The notes: generated by a model from the sequence alone, not told the origin. DNA of 62,407 nucleotides from JAVBPP01 sp031549535 (GCA_031549535.1 JAVBPP010000009.1:1-62407), one strand, 5' to 3'; positions 17,405-27,028 are shown, counted from the stretch's first letter. A program made the numbers and translations.

Positions 17405-19474
17405 TCACTTGGCCTCTGCCGCAACCAGCATCCCCGCTATCACCGTGATGTCGTCTGCCTGCCCGTTTTGCCGGGCGAAATCAGCCGCCTGCCCGGCGAG
17501 GGCGTTCATATCGTCCCCCTCCCAGTTCCGCAGCAGCTGCAGCAGTGCGCGGCTGTCCTCCGGGATAGCGCCGTCCGAAACCAGCAGAACGATATCTCCC
17601 GCGCCCAGAACCGTGCTGCTGTGGGCAAAACGAATGCTGCGCAGGATGCCTGCGGGCAGGGAGGGCTGCTCCTGCAGAAAGACCCTGCCCTTGCGGCGCA
17701 GCAACGAGGCCGCCGCCCCGGCTTTGAAAAAATCCGTGCGCCCGCTACGCAGGTTTATGCTGAGGATATCCAGCGTGGCAAGTGATTCCTCCGGGGATTT
17801 GATGAGCAGGGCGGAGTTGACAAAGTGCAGGGCGTTTTCAAAACGCAGCCCCGCCTGTGTGAGCTTGAGGAATAGCTCCGTTGCCATAGTGGAGTCCACC
17901 GCCGCGCGTCCGCCCGTGCCCATGCCATCGCTCAGCACACAGACGGCATGCCCCTGCTCGTCCTGCGAGCAGGCGTAGTAGTCCCCGCAGAGCGTTTGTG
18001 TTTCCGGCGTGCGCTGTGCGCTACCCAGGCGGAATAGGTACGATATAGGCTGCGCAGGCTCGTTCTCCTCCTCCTGCAGCTGCCCGGCCATATCCCGCAG
18101 CAGCTCTGCGGTTGCATCAAACTGCTCTGTCACCACCTCGCGCAGCTGCACGGAGCGTAAATAGGCGCTGCGCTTGGCGTTGTGCTCCAGCTGCAAACGG
18201 TTTGCCGCAACAGATAGCTCGGCCGTGCGCGGGCAGCTGGAGCGAAACTCCGGGGGGAAGCTCTCCGGCAGAACGTGCCCCTGCGCGCGCAGCTCGTAGA
18301 GCACCTGCTTCAGCCCCTGTGCCATGGCGGCCTTGTTTTCACCCCAGCAGTAGTCAAAACCCTCGCAGCCCCGGCACACTTTGTTTTGCAAGTCGGTCCA
18401 TTTGGGATGGGATTGCGCCGCGCCTTCCTGCTCCAAGCCCTCAGCAACCTGCATGACACAGCGGTTCACCTCGCTGACCGCGCGGGAGGCCGCAATTAGG
18501 CGGGCGCTTGCGTCCGGAACTGCAGCGTCTTTTGCCGGCGCGGCGTCCCGGGGCGACAGCCTGTCCGCCGCAGCGCGGAACCATTGCTTCGGCAGGGCGA
18601 CAAATACGGCCGCCGCCGCCGCTGTTTCAAACAGCAGGGCGACGGATTCGGCGCTGCCGTCCGCCAGGGCTGCAACGGCGCAGATGAAGGAAAACACGGC
18701 CGCGCTCACCAGCTGCCCCAACGGGGCGCAAAGCCCTGTCAAAAGCCCGCCGATGCAAAACACAGCCAGCAGGCTGCCGGAGGGGTTCGCGGCATACAGG
18801 GCAATGCCGATGGAGATGCCCGCAATGCTGCCGCCCGTCTCCCGCGTTGTCTGCGCCGCGCAGAGCAGGCAGAAGGCGCCGAGAATCTGCGCGGGCGTCA
18901 CGTTCCATATCACAAGCTCTCCCAGGGAGGAGAGCAGCACACAGCCGAATATCACAAGCCCCGCCAGCTCCGTGCGTTTATGGCGGGTGAACAGGCCGCC
19001 TGCTTGCACGGCGGTCAGTGTTTGGCTGAAGAACCAGGCCGCGCCGCCGGAGAGCAGCGCTTCGCTCGTATACTGCAGCACACTGCCCAGCGGGAAATTC
19101 TGGGAGAGCAAGACGGTGAATGCCGTGGCGGCGGAGCAGACGAAGGCGATAGCGCCCGAGGCCAGGGTCTGTAAACGCTGGGGGAGGGTACGCGAGCCGA
19201 ACGCCCGGAGCATGGCCGCGGCAATCACTGCAATCACGCTGCGCAAAATTGCCGTAGGCCCTTCCAAAACCAACGCATAGCCCAGCGCCGCGCCCGAGGC
19301 GGTGAGCAGCAGCGTGCCGGAAGGCACACTGGCGACCAAAGCCAGCGCGAAGGGGGAGACAAGGCCCAGAGCCCGGGACTGCGCCAGCAGGCAGGCGAGC
19401 GCAAACCCGCCCAGCGCGGCGGGCAGATTTCGGTTTGTATGCACAGTTTGCGCGGCGGGCTTGGCGCGTTCCAT
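17405..19474 (-). CDS. spoIIE: Stage II sporulation protein E (Ser/Thr phosphatase)
   Basis: A protein of 689 aa, shorter than the roughly 830-residue Bacillus protein. The N-terminal 300 residues are strongly hydrophobic (about ten helices). A central region with KVCRGCEGFDYCWGEN follows. The C-terminal PP2C domain (about 470-689) has the metal Asp motifs CGDYYACSQ, VCVLSDGMGTGGRAAVDS, LLVSDGAIPED and QADDITVIA. SpoIIE dephosphorylates SpoIIAA-P to release sigma-F in the forespore and helps place the polar septum. GGGGAGGG lies before the ATG. Its presence is the main evidence that this organism, or its recent ancestors, forms spores. Confidence 0.94.
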   Translation of the reverse strand: MERAKPAAQTVHTNRNLPAALGGFALACLLAQSRALGLVSPFALALVASVPSGTLLLTASGAALGYALVLEGPTAILRSVIAVIAAAMLRAFGSRTLPQRLQTLASGAIAFVCSAATAFTVLLSQNFPLGSVLQYTSEALLSGGAAWFFSQTLTAVQAGGLFTRHKRTELAGLVIFGCVLLSSLGELVIWNVTPAQILGAFCLLCAAQTTRETGGSIAGISIGIALYAANPSGSLLAVFCIGGLLTGLCAPLGQLVSAAVFSFICAVAALADGSAESVALLFETAAAAAVFVALPKQWFRAAADRLSPRDAAPAKDAAVPDASARLIAASRAVSEVNRCVMQVAEGLEQEGAAQSHPKWTDLQNKVCRGCEGFDYCWGENKAAMAQGLKQVLYELRAQGHVLPESFPPEFRSSCPRTAELSVAANRLQLEHNAKRSAYLRSVQLREVVTEQFDATAELLRDMAGQLQEEENEPAQPISYLFRLGSAQRTPETQTLCGDYYACSQDEQGHAVCVLSDGMGTGGRAAVDSTMATELFLKLTQAGLRFENALHFVNSALLIKSPEESLATLDILSINLRSGRTDFFKAGAAASLLRRKGRVFLQEQPSLPAGILRSIRFAHSSTVLGAGDIVLLVSDGAIPEDSRALLQLLRNWEGDDMNALAGQAADFARQNGQADDITVIAGMLVAAEAK

Positions 19475-19509
19475 GGGTATATCCCTCCCCTTTTAGTGGT
19501 GTACCGTAC

Positions 19510-19542
19510 AGTATAGTCCTGCGCACACGAAAATCCTGTCAA
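19510..19542 (-). promoter_or_regulatory. spoIIE promoter with 21-bp spacer (Spo0A-type)
   Basis: On the minus strand a perfect TTGACA (19537-19542) and TATACT (19510-19515) are separated by 21 bp, too long for ordinary sigma-A use. In Bacillus the Spo0A-activated spoIIE promoter has just such a spacing. The plus strand shows TGTCAAA over the -35 and TTGTCGC at 19549-19555, both near-matches to the TGTCGAA 0A box. Confidence 0.7.
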
Positions 19543-19604
19543 AGGCCGTTGTCGCTTTTCCCCAAACAGGGGCGAAAAAGGCGAAAAATAATTTGTTAAA
19601 ATGC

Positions 19605-19633
19605 TTGTATTTTATTTTTGATTTCCATACAAT
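19605..19633 (+). promoter_or_regulatory. Promoter of the first rhamnosidase gene
   Basis: TTGTAT (19605-19610) and TACAAT (19628-19633) with 17-bp spacing, about 35 bp before the start codon. Confidence 0.6.
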
Positions 19634-19668
19634 GGGAGCGAGAATAAAAATAAAGGATGGTTATACCT

Positions 19669-21834
19669 ATGACGCAGGCAATCAAGCAGGCAAACTGGAT
19701 TCGCAGCACCATCGGCGGCACAGATGAAGGCATGCTCTTTCAAAAACGTTTTTCGGCGGAAAAGCCGCTGCAAAGCGCGGAGCTGGAAATTTCCGCGCTG
19801 GGGGTCTATGTGGCGCAGCTGAACGGGCAGCGCGTGGGGGATTTCATCCTCGCGCCCGGCTGGACCTCCTACGCAAACCGCGTGCAGTTGCAGCGCTATG
19901 ACGTCAGCGCCATGCTGCAAAAAGAGAACTGCCTTGCCATCACCCTGGGCAAGGGCTGGCGCTTTTTGAGCCGCCCGCACGAGGCAGCCGCGCTTTTGGG
20001 CTATCAGGATACGGCAATCATCGCCGCGTTGAAGCTCAGCTATGCGGACGGCAGCGAGGAAACAATAGTCACTGACGACTCCTGGAGCGTGGAGCGCAGC
20101 CCCGTTGTGTATAACAACATCTATAACGGCGAGCATTTTGACGCAACGCTCCCGCCGCAGCAGGCGCAGCAGGCGCAGATTGTGGCGCATGACACGGATA
20201 TTCTGACCGCGCAGCAGGGCGAAAGCATCACGGAGCACGAGCGTTTGCCCGCTCAGGAGCTAATCCGCACCCCCGCGGGTGAAACAGTCATTGACTTTGG
20301 CCAAAATCTGACCGGTTATGTGGAGTTTACCATCCAGGGCAAACCGGGCGACAAGGCCGTCATCAAGCATGCGGAGGTGCTGGATCAGGACGGTAACCTC
20401 TACACGGAAAACTACCGCCGTGCCAAGGCGGAGCTGAGCTTCACCTGCGACGGAAAGCCGCATACCTACAAGCCGCTGCTGACCTTTTTCGGCTTTCGCT
20501 ACATTAAGTTGATTGGTTGGCCGGACGAAGTGAAACTGGAACATTTCACAGCCATTGCCGTCCATTCGCAGATGAAACGCACGGGCGAATTTTGTTGCTC
20601 CGACCCCATGCTCAATCAGCTGTTCCACAATATTATCTGGGGGCAGAAGGGCAACTTTTTGGATGTGCCCACCGATTGCCCGCAGCGCGACGAGCGCCTG
20701 GGCTGGACGGGGGACGCGCAGGTGTTTGTGCGCACGGCCTCTTATAACTATGATGTCAACCGTTTTTTCAAAAAGTGGCTGACAGATTTACGGCTGGATC
20801 AAAACGAAGACGGCTCCGTTCCGCATGTCATCCCCAATGCCATCGGCGGGGGCGGTTCCGCCGCCTGGTCCGATGCGGCAGTGATTTGCCCCTGGCAGAT
20901 GTATCTCAGCTACGCGGATAAGGAAATTCTACAGGCGCAGTTTGCCTCCATGCGCAGCTGGATTGCATACATGCAGCAGAACTCCCGGGGTTATCTGTGG
21001 GTCAAAGGCGACCATTTCGGCGATTGGCTCGCGCTTGACAACAAAAAGCGGCGCCCGGGTACGGATAAAAAGCTCATTGCCAGCGCGTATTTCTACTATT
21101 CCACCTCCCTGTTTGTCAAGGCAGGGCAGGTTTTGGGCAAAAACATGGAGGAATATGAGCTGCTGCGGGAAAACATCGGTGCCGCGTTCCGCAAACGTTA
21201 TATGAAGGCGGGCAGGATGAAACAGCCCTCCCAGACGGCTTGCTGTGTTGCGCTGTATTTCGGGCTTACGGATGATGCGCAGGAGACGGCCGCCCAACTG
21301 GCGGAGCTTGTGAGAGAGGTGGGGCATTTGACCACCGGTTTTGTGGGCACGCCTTATCTGCTGCACGCCCTTTCCGATAACGGCTATGCCGAGGACGCCT
21401 ATAACCTCCTGCTGCGCAAGGAATATCCCTCCTGGCTCTACCCCATCACCATGGGCGCGACGACGATTTGGGAGCGCTGGGATTCCATGCGCCCGGACGG
21501 CAGCATGCAGGACCCCGGCATGACCTCTTTCAACCACTATGCCTACGGCGCGGTGGGGGATTGGCTCTATGGCGTGGTTGCGGGCATCAACCCAAGCCCG
21601 CAGGCACCGGGCTTTGCCCACACGGAGTTCCGCCCGCTGCCGGATAGACGCCTGCAGTTCGCCAAAGCATCCATTGAAACCCGCCACGGCCTGTTGGAAT
21701 CCGGCTGGGAATATCAAGGCGACAGTATCGTGTTCCGCGTCACCGTACCCCAGGGCTGTACGGCGGAATTCCATTACGGCGGCGCGGTGCAGCAGCTCAA
21801 GGGCGGCACCCATACCATTACAAAACAGGCGTGA
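19669..21834 (+). CDS. Alpha-L-rhamnosidase, GH78
   Basis: About 721 aa without a signal peptide, hence cytoplasmic. The N-terminal beta domains include SALGVYVAQLNGQRVGDFILAP and VIDFGQNLTGYVEF. The (alpha/alpha)6 catalytic domain has the family hallmark DVPTDCPQRDERLGWTGDA, with the Asp of DCPQRDER at about residue 336, then GDWLAL and TIWERWDSM (catalytic-region Glu). It should release terminal L-rhamnose from plant glycosides or polysaccharide fragments. AAAGGATGG lies 8 nt before the ATG at 19669, preferred over the ATG at 19657. It may feed the rhaB kinase upstream in the window. Confidence 0.93.
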   Translation: MTQAIKQANWIRSTIGGTDEGMLFQKRFSAEKPLQSAELEISALGVYVAQLNGQRVGDFILAPGWTSYANRVQLQRYDVSAMLQKENCLAITLGKGWRFLSRPHEAAALLGYQDTAIIAALKLSYADGSEETIVTDDSWSVERSPVVYNNIYNGEHFDATLPPQQAQQAQIVAHDTDILTAQQGESITEHERLPAQELIRTPAGETVIDFGQNLTGYVEFTIQGKPGDKAVIKHAEVLDQDGNLYTENYRRAKAELSFTCDGKPHTYKPLLTFFGFRYIKLIGWPDEVKLEHFTAIAVHSQMKRTGEFCCSDPMLNQLFHNIIWGQKGNFLDVPTDCPQRDERLGWTGDAQVFVRTASYNYDVNRFFKKWLTDLRLDQNEDGSVPHVIPNAIGGGGSAAWSDAAVICPWQMYLSYADKEILQAQFASMRSWIAYMQQNSRGYLWVKGDHFGDWLALDNKKRRPGTDKKLIASAYFYYSTSLFVKAGQVLGKNMEEYELLRENIGAAFRKRYMKAGRMKQPSQTACCVALYFGLTDDAQETAAQLAELVREVGHLTTGFVGTPYLLHALSDNGYAEDAYNLLLRKEYPSWLYPITMGATTIWERWDSMRPDGSMQDPGMTSFNHYAYGAVGDWLYGVVAGINPSPQAPGFAHTEFRPLPDRRLQFAKASIETRHGLLESGWEYQGDSIVFRVTVPQGCTAEFHYGGAVQQLKGGTHTITKQA

Positions 21835-21875
21835 TGCATACATTCTTAACAGTTTGCTAACAAACAGTATTTAAG

Positions 21876-21904
21876 TTGATATTTTTGCGCTAGGATGCTA
21901 TACT
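21876..21904 (+). promoter_or_regulatory. Promoter of the surface-protein gene
   Basis: TTGATA (21876-21881) and TATACT (21899-21904) with 17-bp spacing. Confidence 0.65.
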
Positions 21905-21932
21905 CTAAAAAAAATAGAAAGGAAACCAACTT

Positions 21933-24503
21933 ATGCGAAAATATTTATCGCGCACTACTATGGTACTCTTTCTGGTTGCAATACTGTTACTCACGTCCAT
22001 CACTCCCGCTTTTGCGGCGCAAAAAATCTCAAACCCCGGTAACTTCGACAAGGTCGACGGCATTGACAGCGACCCCAAAATTGGCCTGCATAACAGCTAC
22101 GCCTGGTGCTCCCAGCTGTTTGAGCAGACAGACGCGGATTACCTCTGGGTCGGCATGAACCGCGACATGGGGCAAACCCTGCTCGGGCAGAGCGACAATC
22201 CGCTTGCCTCAATTTTGGGCAAGTTCTCCGGCCTGCCGGATAGGGCAGCGGACAGCGCGGGTAAAATTTATCGCCAAAAGGCCGCTGACGATGATGCGTC
22301 CTTTGAATTGGTGTATGAGAACCCCGCCATCAACGGTTACCGCAAAATGATTCTTTACAAGGGCTACCTCTATGTTTGCGCGGGCTTAACAAACAAACCG
22401 GCGTATAATTATTCCATCATCCTGCGCTTTGCTCCGGACTTTAAAAAAGGTGATACACCGGAAATCGTCATGTGGGACTACCTGCCGGAGGACGAGGTGG
22501 ATGTTGGCCTGGAGGGCGTGAACGGTGCGGCTCCGGAGTATTTTCGCTCCGCCTGTGTGTATGACGGCAAGCTCTATGTGGGCACCTTTGATTCTAAAAT
22601 TTATGTCACGGACGGCGAAAACCTGGAAAACCTGACACCCACCCAGGGCGCAAAGGCTACAGGCTGGGCACTCCTGGCGGATTTGGAGCAGGATGCAACG
22701 TTTGAGCCTTCTTCCGGCGGCTCCTACGCGGGCAAAACTTATATTTGGGATATGCTCCCGTTCAACGGCGGCATCTATGTGTTTGCCACCAACGCAGGCT
22801 TTACGGTTTATAAGCTGACGCCCAAGGCCGGCGGCTACGATATTGTGCAGACCGTGGGCAGCAATGCCAGCGCCAAATATCCGCGCGGCATGGGCATTGC
22901 GGGGAACGTTATGGCGTCGCCCTTCCACAGCGTTTCCTTTGACAAGGACTATGTGTATGTTTCCACTTTTGCCAGCGGCCCGCTGCTGTTGGGCAACATG
23001 GCTATGGGCAATGCGGACGCGGCGTTTAACGACATTTTCTGCCCCGCGCAGATTTATCGCTTTGACACAAACGACAAATGGGAGGTCGTTGTCGGCGATA
23101 CAGCCGGCAAGTTCGTTGCCAAAGATAAGGCGGATAAGGCCGTGCCCATGGTGGGCAACCAGCGCGCCGGCTTCTTTACAGGCAATCAAAACGCCGAAAA
23201 CGTTTCCTTCAACCAATACATCTGGTGGATGGCCGAGCACAATGGGAAGCTCTATGCCAGCACCTGGGATTTGGGCGTATTCAAAAAAGAGCAGGTAACA
23301 CTGATTCTCACCACGATTGCCAGCGCCATGGGCAGCGGCCTGAGCCCGCTGATGCCCTATCTGCAAGCGGTTATGAATGCCTTCGGCTTCCTTACCGCCG
23401 GGATGAGCACTATGCAAAGCGATTTGGCCGCACAAGGTATCGGCAAGGCGATGAATGGCATCTACGAAAGTGGCATTACAAGCACGCAGGGCATCCAGTC
23501 TGCTTTGACGACGGCTCTCGCCCCCTCCGCCTTTGTGCTGCCGGATATTTCTAAAATCATTTCCTCCCTGGTCTCCCTGTTCCAGGCATTGATTACCCAA
23601 TCCGGAACGGTGATAAAGGGTATCATGGAGGCGCTGCCGCTTCTGCTCTCCCTGACCAAATACACCGAGAGCAGCAACCCCGGCGGGTTTGACTTGTTCG
23701 TCAGTGAAGACGGCAAAAACTTTGCCCCCGTGACGGTGGACGGCTTCGGCTATGATGAAAACTACGGCGGGCGCGTTTTGCTCCCGACCAAATACGGCCT
23801 GTTTGCCTGCACCGCGAACCCGTTTGCAGGCGGCCAGATTTGGCGCGTGGACGATATCAAGCCCGAGATTATGCCGAATATCCCCGCAAAATTAAGCTTG
23901 CAAGCCGGGCAAACGGCAAGCTTCTCCGTGCGCACCATTGCCATGCCGGAGGGCACAAACCTGCAGGTGAGCGGCGCTGATGTCAGCTTACAAAAACGCG
24001 GCGGCGCCAGGACGCTGCTGGACACAAAGAGCAGCATTACGTTTGTAGACGGGAACTACAGCGAAGCGCATGAAAATGTGGGATATCAAGCGCAAATGTA
24101 TGACCTGCGCATTACGGCGGGTGAACCCGGAACGCAGAACATCAGCCTGACCTTCACACAAAACGGCGTCACCGTCAGCAAAACGATTGCGTTGACCGTA
24201 ACCGCCGCGCCCCTGGCAAGAATGACACAGGCGCAGACAAGGCAAGCCCCCGTTTCGCAGACAAGGGAAACCACGGCCGCGCAGCAGACGGAACAGGCGG
24301 TTCAAAGCAGCCAGGCGCTGCAGGTGACCATGGAGCAGAAAGCGGCAGCAAACAATGCCAATCCTGCCGTGGCTGCCGTCCAGGCACCGGAGAGTAACCC
24401 GTTGCAGGCCTATCTTGTGGCCGGCTTGGCGCTTATGCTGCTGTTCCTTGTTCTGCTTCTTGTGTTGCGGCGCGTGAAACGAGTAGATGGAAGTGCAGCA
24501 TAG
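21933..24503 (+). CDS. Large secreted, C-terminally membrane-anchored surface protein
   Basis: A protein of 856 aa. A signal peptide (1-28, ending PAFA) leads into an unrecognised body. About 40-440 has repeated WxxxxNGxLY/GKLYVGT-type strands suggestive of a beta-propeller. About 450-600 is a hydrophobic Ala/Ser-rich insert predicted helical. It is followed by a strand returning to the propeller theme (GGFDLFVSEDGKNF) and a beta-sandwich segment with SLQAGQTASFSVRT. A Gln/Ala/Thr-rich linker precedes a C-terminal helix (about 826-846) and the basic tail RRVKR. No LPxTG is seen. The gene has its own promoter and a strong terminator. Function unknown. Confidence 0.85.
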   Translation: MRKYLSRTTMVLFLVAILLLTSITPAFAAQKISNPGNFDKVDGIDSDPKIGLHNSYAWCSQLFEQTDADYLWVGMNRDMGQTLLGQSDNPLASILGKFSGLPDRAADSAGKIYRQKAADDDASFELVYENPAINGYRKMILYKGYLYVCAGLTNKPAYNYSIILRFAPDFKKGDTPEIVMWDYLPEDEVDVGLEGVNGAAPEYFRSACVYDGKLYVGTFDSKIYVTDGENLENLTPTQGAKATGWALLADLEQDATFEPSSGGSYAGKTYIWDMLPFNGGIYVFATNAGFTVYKLTPKAGGYDIVQTVGSNASAKYPRGMGIAGNVMASPFHSVSFDKDYVYVSTFASGPLLLGNMAMGNADAAFNDIFCPAQIYRFDTNDKWEVVVGDTAGKFVAKDKADKAVPMVGNQRAGFFTGNQNAENVSFNQYIWWMAEHNGKLYASTWDLGVFKKEQVTLILTTIASAMGSGLSPLMPYLQAVMNAFGFLTAGMSTMQSDLAAQGIGKAMNGIYESGITSTQGIQSALTTALAPSAFVLPDISKIISSLVSLFQALITQSGTVIKGIMEALPLLLSLTKYTESSNPGGFDLFVSEDGKNFAPVTVDGFGYDENYGGRVLLPTKYGLFACTANPFAGGQIWRVDDIKPEIMPNIPAKLSLQAGQTASFSVRTIAMPEGTNLQVSGADVSLQKRGGARTLLDTKSSITFVDGNYSEAHENVGYQAQMYDLRITAGEPGTQNISLTFTQNGVTVSKTIALTVTAAPLARMTQAQTRQAPVSQTRETTAAQQTEQAVQSSQALQVTMEQKAAANNANPAVAAVQAPESNPLQAYLVAGLALMLLFLVLLLVLRRVKRVDGSAA

Positions 24504-24544
24504 GTTTTCGAACGTTTTCTAATACAATAACGCACTAAAACAAA

Positions 24545-24577
24545 CACCCCCGGAATCGAATTCCGGGGGTGTGCTTT
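24545..24577 (+). terminator. Strong Rho-independent terminator
   Basis: A perfect 12-bp GC-rich stem (24545-24556 with 24560-24571) with a 3-nt loop and a short T run, 41 bp after the surface-protein stop codon. Confidence 0.88.
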
Positions 24578-24606
24578 TGAGAGCATTGTACCAATCCTTG
24601 GATATT

Positions 24607-24718
24607 GGTATTATACCAATATCCATTAGAAAGCGTCATAAAAAATCAAGGAAAAGCTTTTCTGTATGGCTTTTTTGCAAATTTTTTATCTACGCTTTCT
24701 TTGTATATTGGTATTACC
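24607..24718. repeat. Imperfect ~40-bp terminal inverted repeats, MITE-like or giant hairpin
   Basis: The left arm (about 24607-24647) and the right arm (about 24680-24718) are imperfect reverse complements. They share TACCAATAT, GAAAGCGT and TAAAAAAT blocks in the same order. A perfect 11-bp palindrome (24600-24624 region, GGATATTGGTA/TACCAATATCC) sits at the left end. The right arm ends at the pnp stop codon. It may be a small non-autonomous element or the pnp terminator hairpin. Confidence 0.5.
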
Positions 24719-26901
24719 TATCGTCTCGGGCGTCTGTCATCTCTGCCATCCCTGCGCGGGGCGGGGCGGCGGGGGGCATCGGAAATTGTGTTTTCGGGCA
24801 CAAGGCCTTTTACTTCGATGAGGGCGTCGCGGCGGGAGAGGTTCAGCCTGCCCTGGTCGTCAATTTCACGCACCTTGACAATGACTTCGTCGCCGATATT
24901 GACCGCGTCCTCCACCTTTTCCGTGCGCTTCACGTCCAGATGGCTGATGTGCACCAGCCCTTCCTTGCCGGGGGCAATTTCCACAAACGCGCCAAAGTCC
25001 ATGATGCGGGTGACAACACCCTTATAAATGGAGCCGACTTCCGGGTCGTCCACGATGGTGCGGATCATGAGCAGCGCGCGCTCGGCGTCCGCCAAATCCA
25101 TGGCACTGATGAAGATGGAGCCATCCTCTTCCACGTCAACCTTACAGTTGCACTCGGCGCAGATCTTTTGAATGACTTTGCCCTGCTTGCCGATGACTTC
25201 GCTGATTTTTTCCACCGGCACTTGGGTGGTGAGCATCTTGGGCGCATACTTGGAGAGCTCCGCACGCGGCTCGCGAATGGCGGGCAGCATGATGTCGTCT
25301 AAAATATACAGGCGGGCGGTCAAGGTTTTATCCAGAGCCTCGCGGATAATCGCGGGGGTTAGGCCGTGCACCTTAAGATCCATCTGAATTGCGGTGATGC
25401 CATCATGGGTGCCCGCAACCTTAAAGTCCATGTCGCCAAAGAAGTCTTCCAAGCCCTGAATGTCCACCATGGTCATAAAACGGTCGCCCTCGGTCACAAG
25501 GCCGCAGGAAATGCCCGCTACCGGTGACTTAATCGGAACGCCTGCCGCCATTAGGGACAGGGTGGAACCGCAAATCGCACCTTGAGAGGTGGAACCGTTG
25601 GAGGAAATTACCTCAGAAACCAGGCGGATGCTGTAGGGGAAGTCCTCCACGCTGGGGATAACGGGCACGAGCGCCTTTTCAGCCAGTGCGCCGTGGCCGA
25701 TTTCGCGCCGGCCGGGGCCTCTGGAGGGTCTGGTCTCGCCCACGGAGAAGGAGGGGAAGTTATAGTGGTGCATATAGCGTTTGTTTTCTTCGTTGTCAAT
25801 GCCGTCCAGCATCTGCGCGTCGCGCATGGTGCCGAGCGTTGTGACGGTGAGCACCTGCGTCTGCCCGCGGGTAAACATGCCGGAGCCGTGCACGCGGTCA
25901 AGCAAATCAATTTCAGCGGCAAGCGGACGGATTTCATCAATCCCTCTGCCGTCCACGCGTTTGCCGTCATCCAGCAGCCAACGGCGCACCACATATTTTT
26001 GCAGCTTGTACAGGCAGTCCTCAATCTTATCAAGTTGATCCGGATACTGCGCGTCAAACTCAGCGTGTACCTTTTCATAAACGGGCTTCAAACGCTCGTC
26101 CCGGATGCGCTTGTCGTCCGTATCCAGCGCAAAACGTACATCTTCGATTGCAAAATTATGAATGGCTTCATACATCGCCGGATCCGGGTCGTTGGACGGG
26201 AAGTCGATTTTCTCCTTGCCCACCGCGTCACGGATTTCCTGAATAAAGGCCACCAGGCGCTGATTTTCTTTGTGGGCGAACATAATGCCGTCAAACATTT
26301 CATCGTTGGTTACTTCATTTGCGGCGGCCTCAATCATCGCGACCAATTCGCCGGTGGAAGCAACAGTTACGGACATGCGGGTCTTTTCACGCTGCTCCGC
26401 GGTGGGGTTGATGACGTATTCGCCGTCTACCAAACCAACGCATACACCCGCAATCGGGCCGTCCCACGGGATATCAGAAATAGAGATTGCAATCGATACG
26501 CCCAGCATTGCCGCAACATCGGGCTGGCAGTCCGGGTCAACGGACATAATCGTTGCCACAACACCCACGTCATTGCGCATATCCTTGGGGAACAGGGGGC
26601 GAATCGGGCGGTCGATTACGCGGGAGGCGAGGGTTGCCTTTTCGCTTGCCCTGCCCTCGCGGCGCTGGAAGGAGCCGGGGATTTTGCCCACGGAATAGAG
26701 CTTTTCTTCAAAGTCCACCGAGAGGGGGAAGAAGTCGATGCCGTCGCGCGGTTTCGCGGACATGGTTGCGGTGCACAGGATGTTGGTTTCGCCGTAGCGC
26801 ACCATACAGGCGCCGCCCGCGAGCTGTGCCATTTTGCCGACTTCCACCACAAAGGGTCGTCCCGCTATGGTGGTTTCGAACTTTCTGAATGCTTCAAACA
26901 T
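24718..26901 (-). CDS. pnp: Polynucleotide phosphorylase
   Basis: A protein of 727 aa. It has two RNase PH domains (about 1-220 and 310-540) around a helical linker, with GRRDGIDFFPLSVDFEEK-type and LTVTTLGTMRDAQ segments. A KH domain follows (SEVIGKQGKVIQKICAE, about 555-610), then an S1 domain (IMDFGAFVEIAPGKEGLVHISHLD, about 618-690) and a basic Arg/Asp tail. It degrades RNA 3'-5' by phosphorolysis. The start ATG at 26901 follows AAAGGA; the longer frame upstream has no such site. It lies downstream of rpsO, the usual order, across an intergenic terminator and a large cruciform. Confidence 0.97.
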   Translation of the reverse strand: MFEAFRKFETTIAGRPFVVEVGKMAQLAGGACMVRYGETNILCTATMSAKPRDGIDFFPLSVDFEEKLYSVGKIPGSFQRREGRASEKATLASRVIDRPIRPLFPKDMRNDVGVVATIMSVDPDCQPDVAAMLGVSIAISISDIPWDGPIAGVCVGLVDGEYVINPTAEQREKTRMSVTVASTGELVAMIEAAANEVTNDEMFDGIMFAHKENQRLVAFIQEIRDAVGKEKIDFPSNDPDPAMYEAIHNFAIEDVRFALDTDDKRIRDERLKPVYEKVHAEFDAQYPDQLDKIEDCLYKLQKYVVRRWLLDDGKRVDGRGIDEIRPLAAEIDLLDRVHGSGMFTRGQTQVLTVTTLGTMRDAQMLDGIDNEENKRYMHHYNFPSFSVGETRPSRGPGRREIGHGALAEKALVPVIPSVEDFPYSIRLVSEVISSNGSTSQGAICGSTLSLMAAGVPIKSPVAGISCGLVTEGDRFMTMVDIQGLEDFFGDMDFKVAGTHDGITAIQMDLKVHGLTPAIIREALDKTLTARLYILDDIMLPAIREPRAELSKYAPKMLTTQVPVEKISEVIGKQGKVIQKICAECNCKVDVEEDGSIFISAMDLADAERALLMIRTIVDDPEVGSIYKGVVTRIMDFGAFVEIAPGKEGLVHISHLDVKRTEKVEDAVNIGDEVIVKVREIDDQGRLNLSRRDALIEVKGLVPENTISDAPRRPAPRRDGRDDRRPRR

Positions 26902-26930
26902 GTTGAATTCCTTTCGAACACAATATATTT

Positions 26931-27025
26931 CCACAAAACGGCACAGGCTTAGCAATAAATCCACAGCCCGAACGGCAGGCTCAGGCTGCCGATTCACTGC
27001 TAAAACCAATACACCGTTTTGGTGG
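26931..27025 (-). promoter_or_regulatory. Three-tier hairpin in the pnp leader
   Basis: Three nested stems share one axis: an outer CCAC-AAAACGG (26931-26941) with 27014-27025, a middle TTAGCA (26949-26954) with 26998-27003, and an inner CGGCAG (26973-26978) with 26986-26991. The structure lies between the rpsO terminator and the pnp start codon, so it would be the pnp 5' leader. pnp leaders are autoregulated through structure in other bacteria; that role here is inference. Confidence 0.5.
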
Positions 27026-27028
27026 ATA

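Noticed and set aside
22386..23600. 404-aa minus-strand open frame inside the surface-protein gene
   Set aside because: High His/Arg/Gly antisense composition typical of GC-rich shadows; the sense strand encodes a secreted protein with signal peptide, promoter and terminator.
25582..26952. 456-aa plus-strand open frame opposite pnp
   Set aside because: pnp is certain on the minus strand; the antisense frame has no start signal.
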